6,631 nt of DNA from CAZSLZ01 sp964607865 (GTDB lineage Bacteria > Vulcanimicrobiota > JAJTBE01 > CAZSLZ01): assembly GCA_964607865.1 (NCBI GenBank), contig CAZSLZ010000155.1, forward strand, positions 1 through 6,631, given 5' to 3'. A program made the translations under genes and the position numbers. Shown in pieces: positions 6,185 to 6,631 of this stretch (its first letter is position 1; the number at the start of each line of letters is the position of its first letter). Below the pieces are notes generated by a model that was given only the letters and a program-made list of their open reading frames with translations, searched no databases and was not told the DNA's origin.

Positions 6185-6631
6185 AATTTCTCATTTTAAT
6201 ATCAAAATTCTGGGTAATCTCATCAATCTTCCCGTTGTCGTTTTTCCTTGTAAGAGTCAATGACATATGAGCCATATTTTTTGCTGAATCGAGATTAATC
6301 TTGAAATTATTCATATCATCAATTACCACATTTCCGCCATTGCAGGCATTGTTGAGTTCAGTAAGAGTCATGGCATTGGTAAAACTACCATAAACATCTT
6401 TTTTATAAAGTTTTGAACTATTGGCAGGTGAATAATGAACCACATATTTCTGCCAGACAGGCTCGCAGTCGGCATTGGTTACGAAGGCTCCGTTTTCATC
6501 GTAGGCAGACAGAAAACTCACAGCCTGGAGCCCCGAATCAGTCCGAAAAGTTATGGTGTCAATATTGCTGTTCTTCAACTCTATTTCCAGGTTATTTATA
6601 ATTCTTCTGAAATTCTGGTGCTCATGGCTCT
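6183..6631 (-). CDS. C-terminal 148 residues of a type IV minor pilin (PilW/ComGF-like), 5' truncated
   Basis: The frame is open from the window edge (first full codon 6629-6627) to TAG 6185-6183, so the gene begins outside the window. An internal TTG at 6578 could be taken for a start, but 17 sense codons precede it without a stop and it has no ribosome-binding site. The visible part starts within an amphipathic helix (HEHQNFRRIINNLEIEL). It continues into alternating strands (IDTITFRTDSGLQAVSFLSAY) typical of the head of PilW/GspJ/ComGF-type minor pilins, where this helix runs on from the N-terminal membrane helix. Cys55 and Cys96 of the visible part could form a disulphide. MSLTLTRKND...ITQNFDIKMRN gives a final beta hairpin, as often closes these heads. 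The pilin signal itself lies outside the window, so the family call rests on head architecture and on the adjacent PilX-like gene. Confidence 0.75.
   Translation of the reverse strand, partial: SHEHQNFRRIINNLEIELKNSNIDTITFRTDSGLQAVSFLSAYDENGAFVTNADCEPVWQKYVVHYSPANSSKLYKKDVYGSFTNAMTLTELNNACNGGNVVIDDMNNFKINLDSAKNMAHMSLTLTRKNDNGKIDEITQNFDIKMRN

Noticed and set aside
6183..6578. Complete 131-residue gene starting at TTG 6578
   Set aside because: The frame stays open through to the window edge and the TTG lies in an amphipathic helix with no ribosome-binding site, so the gene is 5' truncated.

Overview
The window reads like a moderately AT-rich chromosome segment from a Clostridia-like Firmicute. 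The pointers are Shine-Dalgarno sites close to AAAGGAGGTG, a TTG start, a secreted protein with a copper-amine-oxidase-N 'stalk' domain, and Gram-positive-style type IV pilus minor subunits. This placement is inferred from gene content and style, not from a marker gene, and genus cannot be told. No mobile element, CRISPR array, rRNA or convincing tRNA was seen.

Layout. Positions 1-385 (+) hold the 3' end of an unidentified cytoplasmic-looking protein. Eighteen bases later comes a small exported stalk-domain protein (404-1123, +), probably co-transcribed with it. A 178-base AT-rich gap with candidate promoters precedes a Gfo/Idh/MocA oxidoreductase related to the UDP-sugar 3-dehydrogenases (1302-2342, +). 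A strong, probably bidirectional hairpin terminator (2363-2392) separates it from the convergent gene 2391-4442 (-), a 12-helix APC-superfamily amino-acid permease. That permease is fused to a PTS EIIA type-2-like cytoplasmic domain in which Ser replaces the phosphorylatable His. A 477-base stretch without a clear gene (4443-4919) contains a candidate permease promoter and two minus-strand hairpins. One of these is a branched, about 73-nt element that probably ends the pilus operon. From 6631 down to 4920 (-) lie the last two genes of a type IV pilus/pseudopilus operon: a 5'-truncated minor pilin (PilW/ComGF-like by inference) and a PilX-like protein with a large beta-repeat C-terminal domain. 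They are joined by a Shine-Dalgarno that overlaps the upstream stop codon.

How the parts work together. The pilus genes form one unit and the permease is a separate, singly transcribed unit. The oxidoreductase also looks monocistronic and has no sugar-pathway neighbours in view. No single new system spans the window. The most notable items are the permease-EIIA fusion with a lost phospho-histidine, the structured element after the pilus operon, and two genes whose longest-ORF starts are contradicted by their ribosome-binding sites.
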